In this document: piece by piece, positions 42,793 through 52,322 of the stretch
Position numbering within the stretch: the first letter of the stretch is position 1
Layout: each line of letters starts with the position of its first letter
NCBI GenBank assembly: GCA_023957835.1
Contig: JAMLGP010000001.1
Coordinates: 241,575 to 305,574 of the forward strand
DNA length: 64,000 bases
Source of the DNA: Homoserinimonas sp.
Lineage (GTDB): Bacteria; Actinomycetota; Actinomycetes; Actinomycetales; Microbacteriaceae
Direction of reading: 5' to 3'
Program-made: the position numbers and the translations under genes
The notes under the pieces: generated by a model
Told to the model about the DNA's origin: nothing
The model's input: the letters and a program-made list of their open reading frames with translations, nothing else
The model's database searches: none

Positions 42793-45680
42793 AGTCTGGT
42801 TCAAGTCTGGGAGAGTTCGCGGGCAGGCACATCGGGACCGGGGCGGAAGCCCAGTCCCTTATGCTCAGGGAACTCGGGTTCGAGTCGGTAGACGCGCTCA
42901 TGCAGGCGGCGATTCCGGCATCCATTCACCTCGCCGAAGTCACCTCAAAGCTGCCTAGGGCGGCTAGCGAGCCGGAAGCTCTCGCCGAGCTGCGTCAGCT
43001 TGCGAACAAGAATCGCAGGCTGCGCTCAATGATCGGCCTCGGCTACTACGACACCTTCACTCCGGCGGTAATCAAGAGGAACGTGCTCGAGAACCCAAGC
43101 TGGTACACCGCCTACACTCCCTACCAGCCGGAAATCTCTCAGGGTCGGCTCGAGGCACTCATCAATTTTCAGACCATGGTTGCGGATCTCACCGGGCTAA
43201 CCACCGCCAACTCGTCAATGCTCGATGAGTCAACCGCGGTGGTCGAGGGGATGCTGCTGGCCAGGCGAGTCTCCAGGTCGGAGTCGAATCTATTCCTTGT
43301 CGATTCGGATGCTCTCCCGCAGACAAAGGCGCTGCTTGAGAATCGCGCAGAGGCGCTCGAAATCCAATTGCAGTTCACTTCCTTCGATGGGGTCTCTACT
43401 CCGTCAATTCCAGAAGCTTTCGGAGTTTTCATCCAGTACCCGGGAGCCTCCGGAAGAGTCTGGGATCCCAGCGAAGTCATTTCAGCGGTTCAGGCGGGTG
43501 GCGGCCTCGCGGTTGTCGCTGCGGACCTGCTCGCCCTGACTTTGCTGAAGTCTCCCGCAGAGCTCGGCGCAGACATCGCGGTAGGTACCACTCAGCGCTT
43601 CGGGGTGCCAATCGGCTTCGGTGGGCCCCATGCCGGCTATCTTGCGGTCCGTGCCGGCCTGGAGAGACAAATGCCGGGACGACTCGTCGGAGTTTCGAAG
43701 GATGCTGCGGGACGCCCCGCCTATAGGCTCACTCTTCAGGCCAGGGAGCAGCACATTCGCCGAGAGAAGGCGACCTCCAATATCTGCACGGCTCAGGTCT
43801 TGCTTGCGGTAATGGCCGGAATGTTCGCGGTCTATCATGGCCCGGAGGGACTGCTCGCCATCGCCAGGCGGGTTGCCGAAGGCACCCGTTTTCTTGCCGC
43901 AGCGGCGAGCGAGGGCGGCCACACGCTTGTGCACGGAAACTACTTCGACACCTTGAGCATTCAGACCGCGCACAGCGCGGATGAACTGGTCAGGAGAGCC
44001 AGAGAGTCCGGATTCCAGTTCTTCAAAGTTGGCGACGACCTGGTTCAATTCTCGGTCGACGAAACCACTACCGAGCAGGAGCTGCAGGAACTTGCAAAGG
44101 TACTCGGTGCTAATGATCCGGCGAAGCTCGAGACCGTCCGATGGGAGCTGTCGAGCTGGATCCCCGAGCAGTTGCTTCGCTCCAGTCAGTACCTGACTCA
44201 CCCGGTGTTCAACTCGCACCACTCCGAGACGAGCATGATGCGCTATCTCAAGCAGCTCGCCGACAAGGACTACGCCCTTGACCGGGGGATGATTCCGCTG
44301 GGCTCGTGCACAATGAAGCTCAATGCCGCGACAGAGATGGAAGCGGTGACCTGGCCAGAATTCTCGAGTGTGCATCCGTTTGCTCCCGAGGAGGACGTAG
44401 AGGGCTATCTCGAGTTGATTGCCCAGCTTCAGAGCCGGCTGGCAGAAGTCACCGGCTACGACGCCGTTTCGGTGCAGCCGAACGCAGGCAGCCAGGGAGA
44501 GCTCGCCGGCCTGCTGGCCATTCGCGGCTATCACAACTCGCGGGGCGATCACGATCGTACGGTTTGTCTTATTCCTTCTAGCGCTCACGGCACGAACGCC
44601 GCAAGCGCGGTGCTGGCAGGAATGAAAGTCGTTGTGGTCGCCTGCGATGAACTTGGCAATGTCGATCTTGACGACTTGCGGGCCAAGATTCAAGAGCACT
44701 CGGCTGAACTCGCCGCCCTCATGGTCACTTACCCCTCGACTCACGGTGTCTACGAGCAGCAGATTCGTCAGATCACCTCTGCAGTTCACGAAGCCGGCGG
44801 GCAGGTCTACATTGACGGTGCGAACCTAAACGCGCTGCTTGAGTTTGCGAAGTTCGGCGAATTCGGTGGTGATGTCTCGCACCTGAACCTGCACAAGACC
44901 TTCTGCATTCCGCACGGCGGAGGAGGCCCCGGAGTGGGTCCGGTCGCGGCGAAGTCGCACCTTGCTCCCTTCCTGCCCTCGCATCCGCTCGCGCAGAAGC
45001 TGCCCGGAGCTGTCGAAGTGGCTCAAGGTTCACCGTCGCATCGGAATGCGGTTTCCGGCGCCCCGTTTGGAAGTCCCAATATTCTTCCGATCACCTGGGC
45101 GTACATCCGGATGATGGGCGGTGAAGGGCTGCGGTCTGCAACTGGAGCGGCTGTGCTTGCCGCCAATTATCTGGCCAGGCGCTTGTCTTCATCCTTCCCC
45201 GTGCTTTACAGCGGAGAAAACGGACTGGTCGCGCACGAATGCATTCTGGATCTGAGACCTCTTACTGAGACCACCGGGATCACGGTTGATGATGTCGCAA
45301 AGCGATTGATTGACTACGGATTCCATGCTCCGACCATGTCCTTCCCGGTTCCAGGGACGCTAATGGTCGAGCCCACCGAAAGCGAAGATCTCACTGAACT
45401 CGAACGGTTCGTCGAGGCCATGGTTTCGATCAAGGCAGAGGCGGAGCGCGTGGGCAGCGGCGAGTGGAATGCAGAGGACAATCCTCTGGTCAATGCCCCG
45501 CACACGGCTGCCGCTGCTGTAGAGGAAGAGTGGGAGCACCCGTATTCAAGGCAGACCGCGGTCTTTCCTTCAAACGCGGCTAAGTTGCACAAATACTGGC
45601 CGCCGGTTAGCCGGATCGATCAAGCCTGGGGAGATAGAAACCTTTTCTGCGCTTGCCCGCCTCCGGAAGCATTCGCCTGA
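42789..45680 (+). CDS. gcvP: Glycine dehydrogenase (decarboxylating), P protein
   Basis: The PLP-dependent decarboxylase of the glycine cleavage complex, 963 residues, a fused form of the alpha and beta P-protein halves. Lys703 in [20 protein letters not shown] is the Schiff-base lysine; the upstream [13 protein letters not shown] and [10 protein letters not shown] blocks are also conserved. Start GTG 42789 overlaps the gcvH stop. It ends one base before the stop of a convergent CPBP protease gene. The L protein (lipoamide dehydrogenase) is not in the window. Confidence 0.97.
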   Translation: MKSGSSLGEFAGRHIGTGAEAQSLMLRELGFESVDALMQAAIPASIHLAEVTSKLPRAASEPEALAELRQLANKNRRLRSMIGLGYYDTFTPAVIKRNVLENPSWYTAYTPYQPEISQGRLEALINFQTMVADLTGLTTANSSMLDESTAVVEGMLLARRVSRSESNLFLVDSDALPQTKALLENRAEALEIQLQFTSFDGVSTPSIPEAFGVFIQYPGASGRVWDPSEVISAVQAGGGLAVVAADLLALTLLKSPAELGADIAVGTTQRFGVPIGFGGPHAGYLAVRAGLERQMPGRLVGVSKDAAGRPAYRLTLQAREQHIRREKATSNICTAQVLLAVMAGMFAVYHGPEGLLAIARRVAEGTRFLAAAASEGGHTLVHGNYFDTLSIQTAHSADELVRRARESGFQFFKVGDDLVQFSVDETTTEQELQELAKVLGANDPAKLETVRWELSSWIPEQLLRSSQYLTHPVFNSHHSETSMMRYLKQLADKDYALDRGMIPLGSCTMKLNAATEMEAVTWPEFSSVHPFAPEEDVEGYLELIAQLQSRLAEVTGYDAVSVQPNAGSQGELAGLLAIRGYHNSRGDHDRTVCLIPSSAHGTNAASAVLAGMKVVVVACDELGNVDLDDLRAKIQEHSAELAALMVTYPSTHGVYEQQIRQITSAVHEAGGQVYIDGANLNALLEFAKFGEFGGDVSHLNLHKTFCIPHGGGGPGVGPVAAKSHLAPFLPSHPLAQKLPGAVEVAQGSPSHRNAVSGAPFGSPNILPITWAYIRMMGGEGLRSATGAAVLAANYLARRLSSSFPVLYSGENGLVAHECILDLRPLTETTGITVDDVAKRLIDYGFHAPTMSFPVPGTLMVEPTESEDLTELERFVEAMVSIKAEAERVGSGEWNAEDNPLVNAPHTAAAAVEEEWEHPYSRQTAVFPSNAAKLHKYWPPVSRIDQAWGDRNLFCACPPPEAFA

Positions 45681-45681
45681 A

Positions 45682-46497
45682 TCAAAGCCAGGTAAAGGCG
45701 CTGGCGACAAACGGGTATCCGACAAATATCGCCGCATCGATCACGAAGTGAGCGATTACCAGTGGCAGTACTCTGCCGGTTCTCGAGTAGAGCCAGCCGA
45801 AAAGCACCCCCATTGCGAAGTTGCCAAAGAAGGAGCCGATCCCCTGGTACAGGTGATAACTGCCGCGAAGGACCGCGGTTGACAGAATAATCAGCCAGCG
45901 GCCCCAGGCGAGTTCCCTGAGTCTCGCAAAGAGGTAGCCGACAACGATCAGCTCTTCGCTTAGCGCGGCTCTCGCGGCGGAAAACAGCAGGATGGGTATC
46001 GTCCACCAGTGCTCAGTAAGAGAAGTCGGGATGACGTGGACGGTGATTCCGATCATGCGTCCAAAGGCATATAGCCCGATTCCTGGAATGCCGATTAGCA
46101 GCGCAAGCCCGATTCCGCTGAGAGCGTCTCGAAAATAGCCGTCAGAGTGGAGGCCAATTCGACTCAAGTGGGGTCGGGTCGTCTGCCAAAGCAAATAGCA
46201 AACCAGTGCGACAGGAACCAGATCGAAGAAGATTCCGAGGAACTGGTAGATGAAATCGAATACCTCTCTGGATCTCATTGGAGCATTTAGGGTTGCGGTC
46301 TGCTTTGAAATCGCAGTCGACTGGGTTAGCCGATCGATGATTATGACTATTGAGTAGATCGCGGAGGCCCCGAGCGAAAGGCTGAGCACCAGAAGGATTT
46401 CGCCCCAGGTTCGTCCACGAGACTGGATCGAATCCGGAGTGTTGAGAAGCACCTCATTTGGCAGCGATTTTTGCTTGTCGCGATCTGGTGCAGTCAT
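45682..46497 (-). CDS. CPBP-family intramembrane protease
   Basis: A 271-residue membrane protein of the CPBP (CAAX protease and bacteriocin processing) family with about eight helices. The paired glutamates are in ALSEELIVVGYLFARL, the arginine-containing second motif is VLRGSYHLYQG, and the third is AHFVIDAAIF. These give the glutamic-protease-like active site. Start ATG 46497 overlaps the DCC gene stop by four bases, and is preferred over the longer frame to 46521. Substrate unknown. Confidence 0.88.
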   Translation of the reverse strand: MTAPDRDKQKSLPNEVLLNTPDSIQSRGRTWGEILLVLSLSLGASAIYSIVIIIDRLTQSTAISKQTATLNAPMRSREVFDFIYQFLGIFFDLVPVALVCYLLWQTTRPHLSRIGLHSDGYFRDALSGIGLALLIGIPGIGLYAFGRMIGITVHVIPTSLTEHWWTIPILLFSAARAALSEELIVVGYLFARLRELAWGRWLIILSTAVLRGSYHLYQGIGSFFGNFAMGVLFGWLYSRTGRVLPLVIAHFVIDAAIFVGYPFVASAFTWL

Positions 46498-46928
46498 CCG
46501 CGTCCTTCCGGCAGATCGCAAGTCGGACTCCCACCCAGAAACGCAGGAATCTTGTGCCGATATCTGGCAATCAGAAAGTACCCGAGAGAGGCGACGAGGC
46601 TGAACGGCTGGGTAACCAGCAGGTTCCCCAGCAACCGCAGGCCGAATTCGGGCTGGTGTCGAAGCAATTCCGCGATTGCGAAGTGGCCGCCGAATTGTTC
46701 ATTGACGACGGAATCCGTCTCCGTTGAAGTTAATACCAGCCAGACCCTTTTTTGTGCCCTGGAGTTGGTCAATCCGAGGGAGCCGAGGTCAGCCGTTTGA
46801 AAGGGTTCTGCCTTGGGCATTGCCGATAATCTGCGGCCAAGGAAGGCGACGCTGCTCGTGCAAAAACCGCAGGCACCGTCATAGATCAGGACCGCTTTGA
46901 TCGGTCCAGTCGAATCGTGAACTCCCAC
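46494..46928 (-). CDS. DCC-family thiol-disulfide oxidoreductase-like protein (DUF393)
   Basis: A 144-residue protein with the DCC-family motif YDGACGFCTSS near 16-26, a CxxC in a thioredoxin-like fold. The C-terminal part (LGNLLVTQPFSLVASLGYFLIARYRHKIP) is hydrophobic and conserved in DUF393. It may be a membrane-associated redox protein. The start is GTG 46928, seven bases after a TAGCAT hexamer, so it may be leaderless. It is coupled by a four-base overlap to the CPBP protease gene. Confidence 0.85.
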   Translation of the reverse strand: MGVHDSTGPIKAVLIYDGACGFCTSSVAFLGRRLSAMPKAEPFQTADLGSLGLTNSRAQKRVWLVLTSTETDSVVNEQFGGHFAIAELLRHQPEFGLRLLGNLLVTQPFSLVASLGYFLIARYRHKIPAFLGGSPTCDLPEGRG

Positions 46929-47088
46929 CTAAAAGATGCTAGGCGCAAGTTTGGCGAAAGACTGAGCGTTTGCGACCTCGTGGAGCGAGGCATGACTGCA
47001 TAGTCAGCGGAATTCGCGCAATAATTCGCCGCAATCCGCATTTTTTTCGAGTAAGCATCACCACTAGGTAACATTTGCCCCTAAAGTT

Positions 47089-47120
47089 TTGCGAGTGGAG
47101 TAGAACCCACCTAGGGTTCT
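47089..47120 (+). promoter_or_regulatory. Candidate promoter and operator of the peptide-importer operon
   Basis: TTGCGA (47089-47094), a 17-base spacer and TAGGGT (47112-47117) could be the promoter of the first solute-binding protein gene. A perfect 7-base inverted repeat, AGAACCC (47102-47108) and GGGTTCT (47114-47120) with a 5-base spacer, covers its -10, so a repressor could act there. The gap between 46929 and 47188 holds no gene. The mRNA leader is about 65 bases. Confidence 0.45.
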
Positions 47121-47188
47121 CTGTAAATATGCCTATAGGAGCGCATTCACTTGGCTCCCATTCGCATCCATCTTGCACAGGAGGAAAG

Positions 47189-48943
47189 TTGAAATTTCAA
47201 CGCATAGTGGCGCCGGTTTCGGTTGCCGCAGTTGCGGCGATGCTCATCACCGGTTGCACAACGACCGGAGATCAGCCAGCTGCACAGACCGGAGGGACCG
47301 TTACGGTCGCCGAGGTCAATGAACTCACCGCATTTACCTCAAGCACTAGCGCTTCAAACCTGGACATGAACGGCAAGTTCATGGGGTACACGCGCTCGAG
47401 CTTCTTCTATCTCGACAACAAGCTCAATCTCATTCCTGACAAGAGCTTCGGTACTGTTGAGAAGACGAGCGATGACCCGCTGACGGTCAAGTACACGCTG
47501 GCCAAGACCGCTACCTGGTCTGACGGAACGCCGATTACCGCTGACGACATGCTCCTTGCCTGGGCTGCCTTCTCCGGTTTCTTCAACGACGCGTCCTACG
47601 ACGATGACGGCAACGTCACCGGTGGTACCGCCTACTTCGACTACGCAGGTGACACCTCTGGACTCGCCCTCGCGGACCGTCCGGTCGTTGGCGACGACAA
47701 CATGTCGATCACCCTCACCTACAGCGAGCCATACGCCGACTGGAGCCTGATCAACCCGATCGACGCTCCGATCCACGTTGTCGCGGACCACGCAGGAGTT
47801 TCTCAGGCTGACCTGGTCAACGCGATCATGACCATGCCTCGTGGTGACGCCGCGGCCCCGGCTCCGGTAAACGACGTGCTTAAGAAGGCTGCAGACTTCT
47901 GGAACACCGGATTCGACGCAACGTCGCTTCCGACCGACAAGAGCCTGTACCTGTCTTCGGCTGCGTTCGTGCTCGATGCATGGGTTCCGAAGGAGTCCAT
48001 CACCCTCGTTCGCAACAAGGAATACAAGGGTTCGCTCGTTCCGAAGATCGACAAGATCGTTGTACGCTTCATCGGTGACGCTCAGGCACAGGTGACTGCA
48101 CTTAAGAACGGTGAGGTTGACATCATCAACCCGCAGGCTTCTGCAGACACGATCAAGTCGCTTGAGGCAATCAAGGGAGTCACGACTCTGACTGGTGACC
48201 AGTTCAGCTATGACCACCTTGACCTGACCTTCAACACTGGCGTGTTCCAGAATGCTCCGGATCTTCGCGAGGCCTTCCTCAAGACGATTCCGCGTCAGCA
48301 GATTCTCGACGCTATCGTCACCCCGATGAACCCGAACGCTGAGATCTACGACTCGCAGCTGTTCTTCCCGGGTACTGACGGCTACGCCGAGACCATCAAG
48401 AGCAACGGTGCATCTGCTTTCGACAAGGTAGACATCGACGGCGCCATGGCGATCCTCAACGGCCGCACTCCAGAAGTTCGGATTCTTTACAACACCAAGA
48501 ACCCGAACCGTGTAGCTGCGTTCCAGGCTATTCAGGCCTCCGCTGAGCAGGCCGGCTTCAAGATCATTGACGCCGGTGCTGAGAACTGGGGCTCGCTGCT
48601 CGGCAGCGGTACCTACGATGCAACGATCTTCGGATGGATCTCCTCCGGAGTCGGTGTAGGCGGCGTACCGCAGATCTTCGGATCTACCGGTGGCGGTAAC
48701 TACAACGGATACTCCAACGCAGAGGTCGACTCGCTTGCCAACAAGCTGCAGACCACCCTTGACAAGAAGGCCCAGGATGACATCCAGGTCCAGATTGACA
48801 AGCTGCTGTGGAGTGACTTCTACGGTGTTCCGCTGTTCGTTGCTCCGGGTGTTATGGCCCACAGCAACAGCGTGACCGGTGTCGTCTACTACCCAGGTCA
48901 GGCCGGTGTCGGCTGGAACTTCTGGGAGTGGGCAAAGAAGTAG
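47189..48943 (+). CDS. ABC transporter solute-binding lipoprotein, family 5 (peptide), first copy
   Basis: A 584-residue periplasmic-type binding lipoprotein of the oligopeptide/dipeptide (SBP_bac_5) family. A signal peptide (about 1-25) ends in the lipobox LITGC, so Cys is lipidated at the membrane. Mid-protein blocks such as ADDMLLAWAAFSG and the C-terminal YSNAEVDSLANKLQTTLD fit the family. The start is TTG 47189 with GGAGG four bases before it. The coding region is rich in codons ending in C and G with a smoother, highly used set, suggesting strong expression. A stable hairpin follows at 48992-49025 and separates it from the permease genes. Confidence 0.93.
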   Translation: MKFQRIVAPVSVAAVAAMLITGCTTTGDQPAAQTGGTVTVAEVNELTAFTSSTSASNLDMNGKFMGYTRSSFFYLDNKLNLIPDKSFGTVEKTSDDPLTVKYTLAKTATWSDGTPITADDMLLAWAAFSGFFNDASYDDDGNVTGGTAYFDYAGDTSGLALADRPVVGDDNMSITLTYSEPYADWSLINPIDAPIHVVADHAGVSQADLVNAIMTMPRGDAAAPAPVNDVLKKAADFWNTGFDATSLPTDKSLYLSSAAFVLDAWVPKESITLVRNKEYKGSLVPKIDKIVVRFIGDAQAQVTALKNGEVDIINPQASADTIKSLEAIKGVTTLTGDQFSYDHLDLTFNTGVFQNAPDLREAFLKTIPRQQILDAIVTPMNPNAEIYDSQLFFPGTDGYAETIKSNGASAFDKVDIDGAMAILNGRTPEVRILYNTKNPNRVAAFQAIQASAEQAGFKIIDAGAENWGSLLGSGTYDATIFGWISSGVGVGGVPQIFGSTGGGNYNGYSNAEVDSLANKLQTTLDKKAQDDIQVQIDKLLWSDFYGVPLFVAPGVMAHSNSVTGVVYYPGQAGVGWNFWEWAKK

Positions 48944-48952
48944 CATCCTGGT

Positions 48953-48970
48953 CTAGTCACTCGTGACTAG
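48953..48970 (+). other. Hairpin after the first binding-protein gene
   Basis: CTAGTCAC (48953-48960) and GTGACTAG (48963-48970) form a perfect 8-base stem with a TC loop, nine bases after the stop. It precedes the larger hairpin at 48992-49025 and could help protect or process the mRNA 3' end. No T tract follows. Confidence 0.6.
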
Positions 48971-48991
48971 CCCTGGGTAGTACTCTCAGGG

Positions 48992-49025
48992 CGGAGCGCC
49001 AGGACCAATCGGTCCTGGCGCTCCG
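48992..49025 (+). terminator. Strong hairpin between the binding-protein gene and the permease genes
   Basis: Two 15-base arms (48992-49006 and 49011-49025) pair perfectly with an AATC loop, followed by TTCGTTCC. Such hairpins after a binding-protein gene usually stop part of the transcription or stabilise the upstream mRNA, so the binding protein is made in excess of the membrane parts. This role is inferred from known importer operons. Confidence 0.75.
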
Positions 49026-49136
49026 TTCGTTCCACCCGGCCACGCCAGAAGAGATTGCGTCACGAACTCAATCTCTTCGCTAGACTTCCCGCAGGCTCGC
49101 CACAGATGTCGGCCTGCGAGTGCGAAAGAGTTACCA

Positions 49137-50678
49137 ATGGTCTCATTCATTGCCAGACGATTGATCGTCTCGGTGCTGCTTCTCCTGGGGGCGGCCTTCA
49201 TCATGTACCAGCTCACCGCTCTATCCGGTGATCCGCTGGAAGAGTATTACCAGAGCCGCCTGCCAAACCGTGAGCAGCTAATGGCGGCTCGAATCGAAAG
49301 GCTTCAGCTCAACGTTCCACCCCCACTGAGGTTCTTCCTATGGCTAGGTGGAGCTGCCAAGTGTGTCGTCCCGTTCATTGGGGCATGCGATCTCGGACAG
49401 ACTGCTCAGGGCCAGCCTGTACTCCAGCTGTTGCCTCAGGCAATGAACGCAACTTTGCAGCTCGTAACTGCTTCAACTGTACTGGCCATTGTCGTGGGCC
49501 TGATCGTCGGAATTGTTTCCGCGCTTCGCCAATACACGACCTTCGACTTCGTGATGACCTTCATCTCGTTCCTGCTGTTCTCGCTGCCGTCATTCTGGGT
49601 GGGCATTCTGCTGAAGGAGTTCATTGCGATCGGTTTCAACGACTTTCTGTCGGATCCGATAGTCAGTCCGCTTTGGATTGTCATAATCTCCCTCGCCTCC
49701 GGTCTGATTTGGCTTGGACTGATCGGCGGAGATCTTCGACGAAGACTCATGGTTTTTGTAATTTCAGGAGCGGCCACCGCTGCGGTCTTGACCTATTTCT
49801 CCGTTAGCGACTGGTTTACCCATCCTTCTCTCGGTCCGGTGTTCATGCTGCTGATGGCAGCAGGCATCGGATGGGTACTCACTGCCCTAATGGCAGGGAT
49901 CAAGAACCGGCGGGCTCTGCTAACCGCGGGAATCCAGGTAGCAATCGCCTACGTTTGCTACTTCGCTCTTCAGGGACTGCTCAATATTTCGAGTATTTAC
50001 ACTCTCCTGATACTGGGTCTGATTACGATAGCTGTCGCATGGTTGACCGGCTATCTGGTCGGGGGCCCGGATCGCGGAGTGAATATCAGGGTCGGTATCT
50101 TCACTGCCCTATTGTCGGCAGGCCTCATCCTGATTGATCGATTGATGCAGGCCTGGCCAACGTACTCAAATCTTTCCGCAATCAATGGGCGGCCAATTGC
50201 AACAGTTGGATCCCAGACTCCTGGGTTGGTTGGAGATATTTGGGTGCAGGGTGTCGACTCGTTTACTCACCTCCTGCTGCCGACCCTTACCCTCATGCTG
50301 ATCTCTTTTGCAGGATTGACCCGATACGCAAGGGCTGGAATGCTCGATGTTCTGAGTCAGGATTACATTCGGACGGCCAGGGCAAAGGGAATGCCAGAGC
50401 GAGTGGTCATCGTCAGGCACGCTTTCCGAAACTCTCTAATCCCGATCGCGACCATTGTCGCCTCGGACTTCGGTGCTCTCCTCGGAGGGGCGATCATTAC
50501 AGAGCAGGTCTTCGCTTTCTCCGGAATGGGCGCAATGTTCCAGCGTGGTCTAACGCTTCCCGATCCGAATCCGGTCATGGGATACTTCGTCGTGATTGCG
50601 ATTTCGGCAATTGTGTTCAACTTCATTGCGGACATGACCTATTCCGCACTTGACCCGAGAGTGAGGGTGCGCGCATGA
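49137..50678 (+). CDS. dppB: ABC transporter permease, DppB-type, with enlarged membrane insert
   Basis: A 513-residue permease; DppB/OppB proteins are usually 300-340. The normal start (FIARRLIVSVLLLLGAAFIMY), the conserved LPSFWVGILLKE segment near 155, the EAA-type coupling loop YIRTARAKGMPERVVIVRHAFRNSLIP in parts near 420-446 and the C-terminal AISAIVFNFIADMTYSALDPRVR are all present. Between about residues 170 and 335 lies an insertion with roughly five extra hydrophobic segments. It is coupled by a four-base overlap to the DppC gene. The insert is in frame and uninterrupted, so it is not an artefact of a frameshift. Confidence 0.9.
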   Translation: MVSFIARRLIVSVLLLLGAAFIMYQLTALSGDPLEEYYQSRLPNREQLMAARIERLQLNVPPPLRFFLWLGGAAKCVVPFIGACDLGQTAQGQPVLQLLPQAMNATLQLVTASTVLAIVVGLIVGIVSALRQYTTFDFVMTFISFLLFSLPSFWVGILLKEFIAIGFNDFLSDPIVSPLWIVIISLASGLIWLGLIGGDLRRRLMVFVISGAATAAVLTYFSVSDWFTHPSLGPVFMLLMAAGIGWVLTALMAGIKNRRALLTAGIQVAIAYVCYFALQGLLNISSIYTLLILGLITIAVAWLTGYLVGGPDRGVNIRVGIFTALLSAGLILIDRLMQAWPTYSNLSAINGRPIATVGSQTPGLVGDIWVQGVDSFTHLLLPTLTLMLISFAGLTRYARAGMLDVLSQDYIRTARAKGMPERVVIVRHAFRNSLIPIATIVASDFGALLGGAIITEQVFAFSGMGAMFQRGLTLPDPNPVMGYFVVIAISAIVFNFIADMTYSALDPRVRVRA

Positions 50679-51697
50679 GCCTCGAACCTGAAATCAACAC
50701 CAAGGTTTCCGCTTCAGGGGATGTTGCACCTCTGACCGAAGGAATGAGTCAGGGCAGGCTCATCTGGAAGCGGTTCCTACGGAATAAGGTAGCGATGGGG
50801 TCGCTGGTCATCTTCCTCGCGATCGTGGTGCTGTCTCTTTCCGCTTCCGGAGTTTTCGGAATGCAGGGCTGGTGGAAGTGGAAGTACAACGAGCTGGTTC
50901 CGCTTGAGAATGGCGGCGCTCCCACGCTGTCGCTAATCCCGGAGTGGCTTGGCGGAGATGGTATTCACCTGGGTAATCATCCCTTCGGGCAGACACTCAT
51001 CGGCATCGATTACTTCGCCATGACCATGAGAGGCGTTCAGAACTCGCTGATCGTCATGTTCATTATCGGAATTCTCTCCGCCGTGATCGGGACTGTCATC
51101 GGGGCGATTGCCGGCTACTACCGCGGCTGGGTCGAGTCCGCTCTAATGCGCTTTACCGACCTCGTAATCGTCATCCCGGTCATTGTCCTCGGTGCCGTAG
51201 TTGGAAAGATTGCAAGCGAACACTTCAAGGGTCTCGGCGTGATCGGTCTGTCGATTGTGCTGGGTCTGTTCTTGTGGACCGGCCTTGCCAGACTGGTTCG
51301 CGGCGAATTCCTCACTCTTCGAGAGCGAGAGTATGTCGACGCTGCGAGGGTTTCCGGAGCGAGAGATGCGAGAATCATCTTCCGCCACATCCTTCCAAAC
51401 GCAGTTGGTGTTGTTATCGTTTCGACGACACTGCTCATGGCCGCCGCCATTCTGCTTGAGACCGGTCTGAGCTTCCTCGGTTTCGGAATCCGTCCACCGG
51501 ACGTCTCGCTGGGCCTGATCATCAGCCAGAATCAGAACGCATTCAGTACCAGGCCCTACCTCTTCATCTGGCCAGGTGTATTCATTGTCGCAATCGCTTT
51601 GACGGTCAACTTCATCGGTGATGGTGTCCGAGACGCCTTCGACCCCAGGCAGAGCAGATTCGTCGCACGGAAGATGAAGGAGCCAGCCGACTCATGA
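50675..51697 (+). CDS. dppC: ABC transporter permease, DppC-type
   Basis: A 340-residue inner-membrane permease of the peptide importer with about six helices. The coupling loop EYVDAARVSGARDARIIFRHILPNA in parts near 211-236 and the C-terminal RDAFDPRQSRF are family features. Cytoplasmic N-terminal residues 1-30 precede the first helix. It partners with the DppB-type permease and the fused ATPase. The start overlaps dppB as ATGA. The next same-strand gene lies after an opposite-strand gene. Confidence 0.94.
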   Translation: MSLEPEINTKVSASGDVAPLTEGMSQGRLIWKRFLRNKVAMGSLVIFLAIVVLSLSASGVFGMQGWWKWKYNELVPLENGGAPTLSLIPEWLGGDGIHLGNHPFGQTLIGIDYFAMTMRGVQNSLIVMFIIGILSAVIGTVIGAIAGYYRGWVESALMRFTDLVIVIPVIVLGAVVGKIASEHFKGLGVIGLSIVLGLFLWTGLARLVRGEFLTLREREYVDAARVSGARDARIIFRHILPNAVGVVIVSTTLLMAAAILLETGLSFLGFGIRPPDVSLGLIISQNQNAFSTRPYLFIWPGVFIVAIALTVNFIGDGVRDAFDPRQSRFVARKMKEPADS

Positions 51698-51702
51698 GGC
51701 GG

Positions 51703-52293
51703 TTAGCCGTACAGCAGGGCGACAATCGCGAGCGCGGCCAGCAGGCAGCCCGCGACGATCGTGGTGGAGTGCCAGATTCGAGTAACCGGAGTCTCGTCCG
51801 CGACTCCGATCTCGATTCTGTCCTCTTTCTGCAGGCGCTCCCACTTGTTTCGGATGATCATTGCTGCAGCGCCGGAGTCGGTGTGAGGAAGATCGCTCGG
51901 GCGAATCCTGCCGTCGCTTCCGACCTGGCTATTCGCCCTGCCGACTTCTTTTCGGCTGAATACCGTGGTCAGTCGACCGGGGGCGGGAGCCGCGGTAGCG
52001 GGAAACTTGTGATTGGGCGTTACTACCGTGAGGGCGTAGCGAGTATCGATCTGGATGATAGCCGGCCAGGGAATCTGGACGGAGCTCAACACATTCACGA
52101 GGGTTACCGCGGAATCGTCTACCTTGATCGATGGACGCCACAGCCCGGCCCAGCCTATAAAGGCGAAAAGTGCAACACTCGGCAGGTACTCGCCAGCGCT
52201 CTCAAAGCCAGCCACTGCTACTGCGATGGCGCCAGCGAGGCAGAGTATCCAAATGATAATCGCGACCACTTGGTTGAAGCGGGAGTGAAACAT
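51703..52293 (-). CDS. PH-domain membrane protein encoded opposite to the importer operon
   Basis: A 196-residue protein with two N-terminal membrane helices (FNQVVAIIIWILCLAGAIAVAVA and YLPSVALFAFIGWAGL), a bacterial PH domain (IKVDDSAVTLVNVLSSVQIPWPAIIQIDTRYALTVV in parts near 54-90, then the typical ATAAPAPG) and a C-terminal membrane helix. The function is unknown; small PH proteins are common in Microbacteriaceae. It lies between dppC and the ATPase gene on the other strand, converging on dppC six bases away. The start is ATG 52293; no clear ribosome site is visible. The plus-strand frame over the same region looks like a shadow. Confidence 0.8.
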   Translation of the reverse strand: MFHSRFNQVVAIIIWILCLAGAIAVAVAGFESAGEYLPSVALFAFIGWAGLWRPSIKVDDSAVTLVNVLSSVQIPWPAIIQIDTRYALTVVTPNHKFPATAAPAPGRLTTVFSRKEVGRANSQVGSDGRIRPSDLPHTDSGAAAMIIRNKWERLQKEDRIEIGVADETPVTRIWHSTTIVAGCLLAALAIVALLYG

Positions 52294-52322
52294 CCATCTA
52301 TCGTCGCAGGTGAAGGCGCCTG

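Noticed and set aside
43482..44789. A 435-residue open frame on the reverse strand
   Set aside because: It is antisense to gcvP, which has clear conserved motifs throughout.
47354..48946. A 530-residue open frame on the reverse strand
   Set aside because: It lies wholly inside the solute-binding protein gene. Its composition is rich in Arg, Val and Glu with no domain, as expected for a shadow of a codon-biased highly expressed gene.
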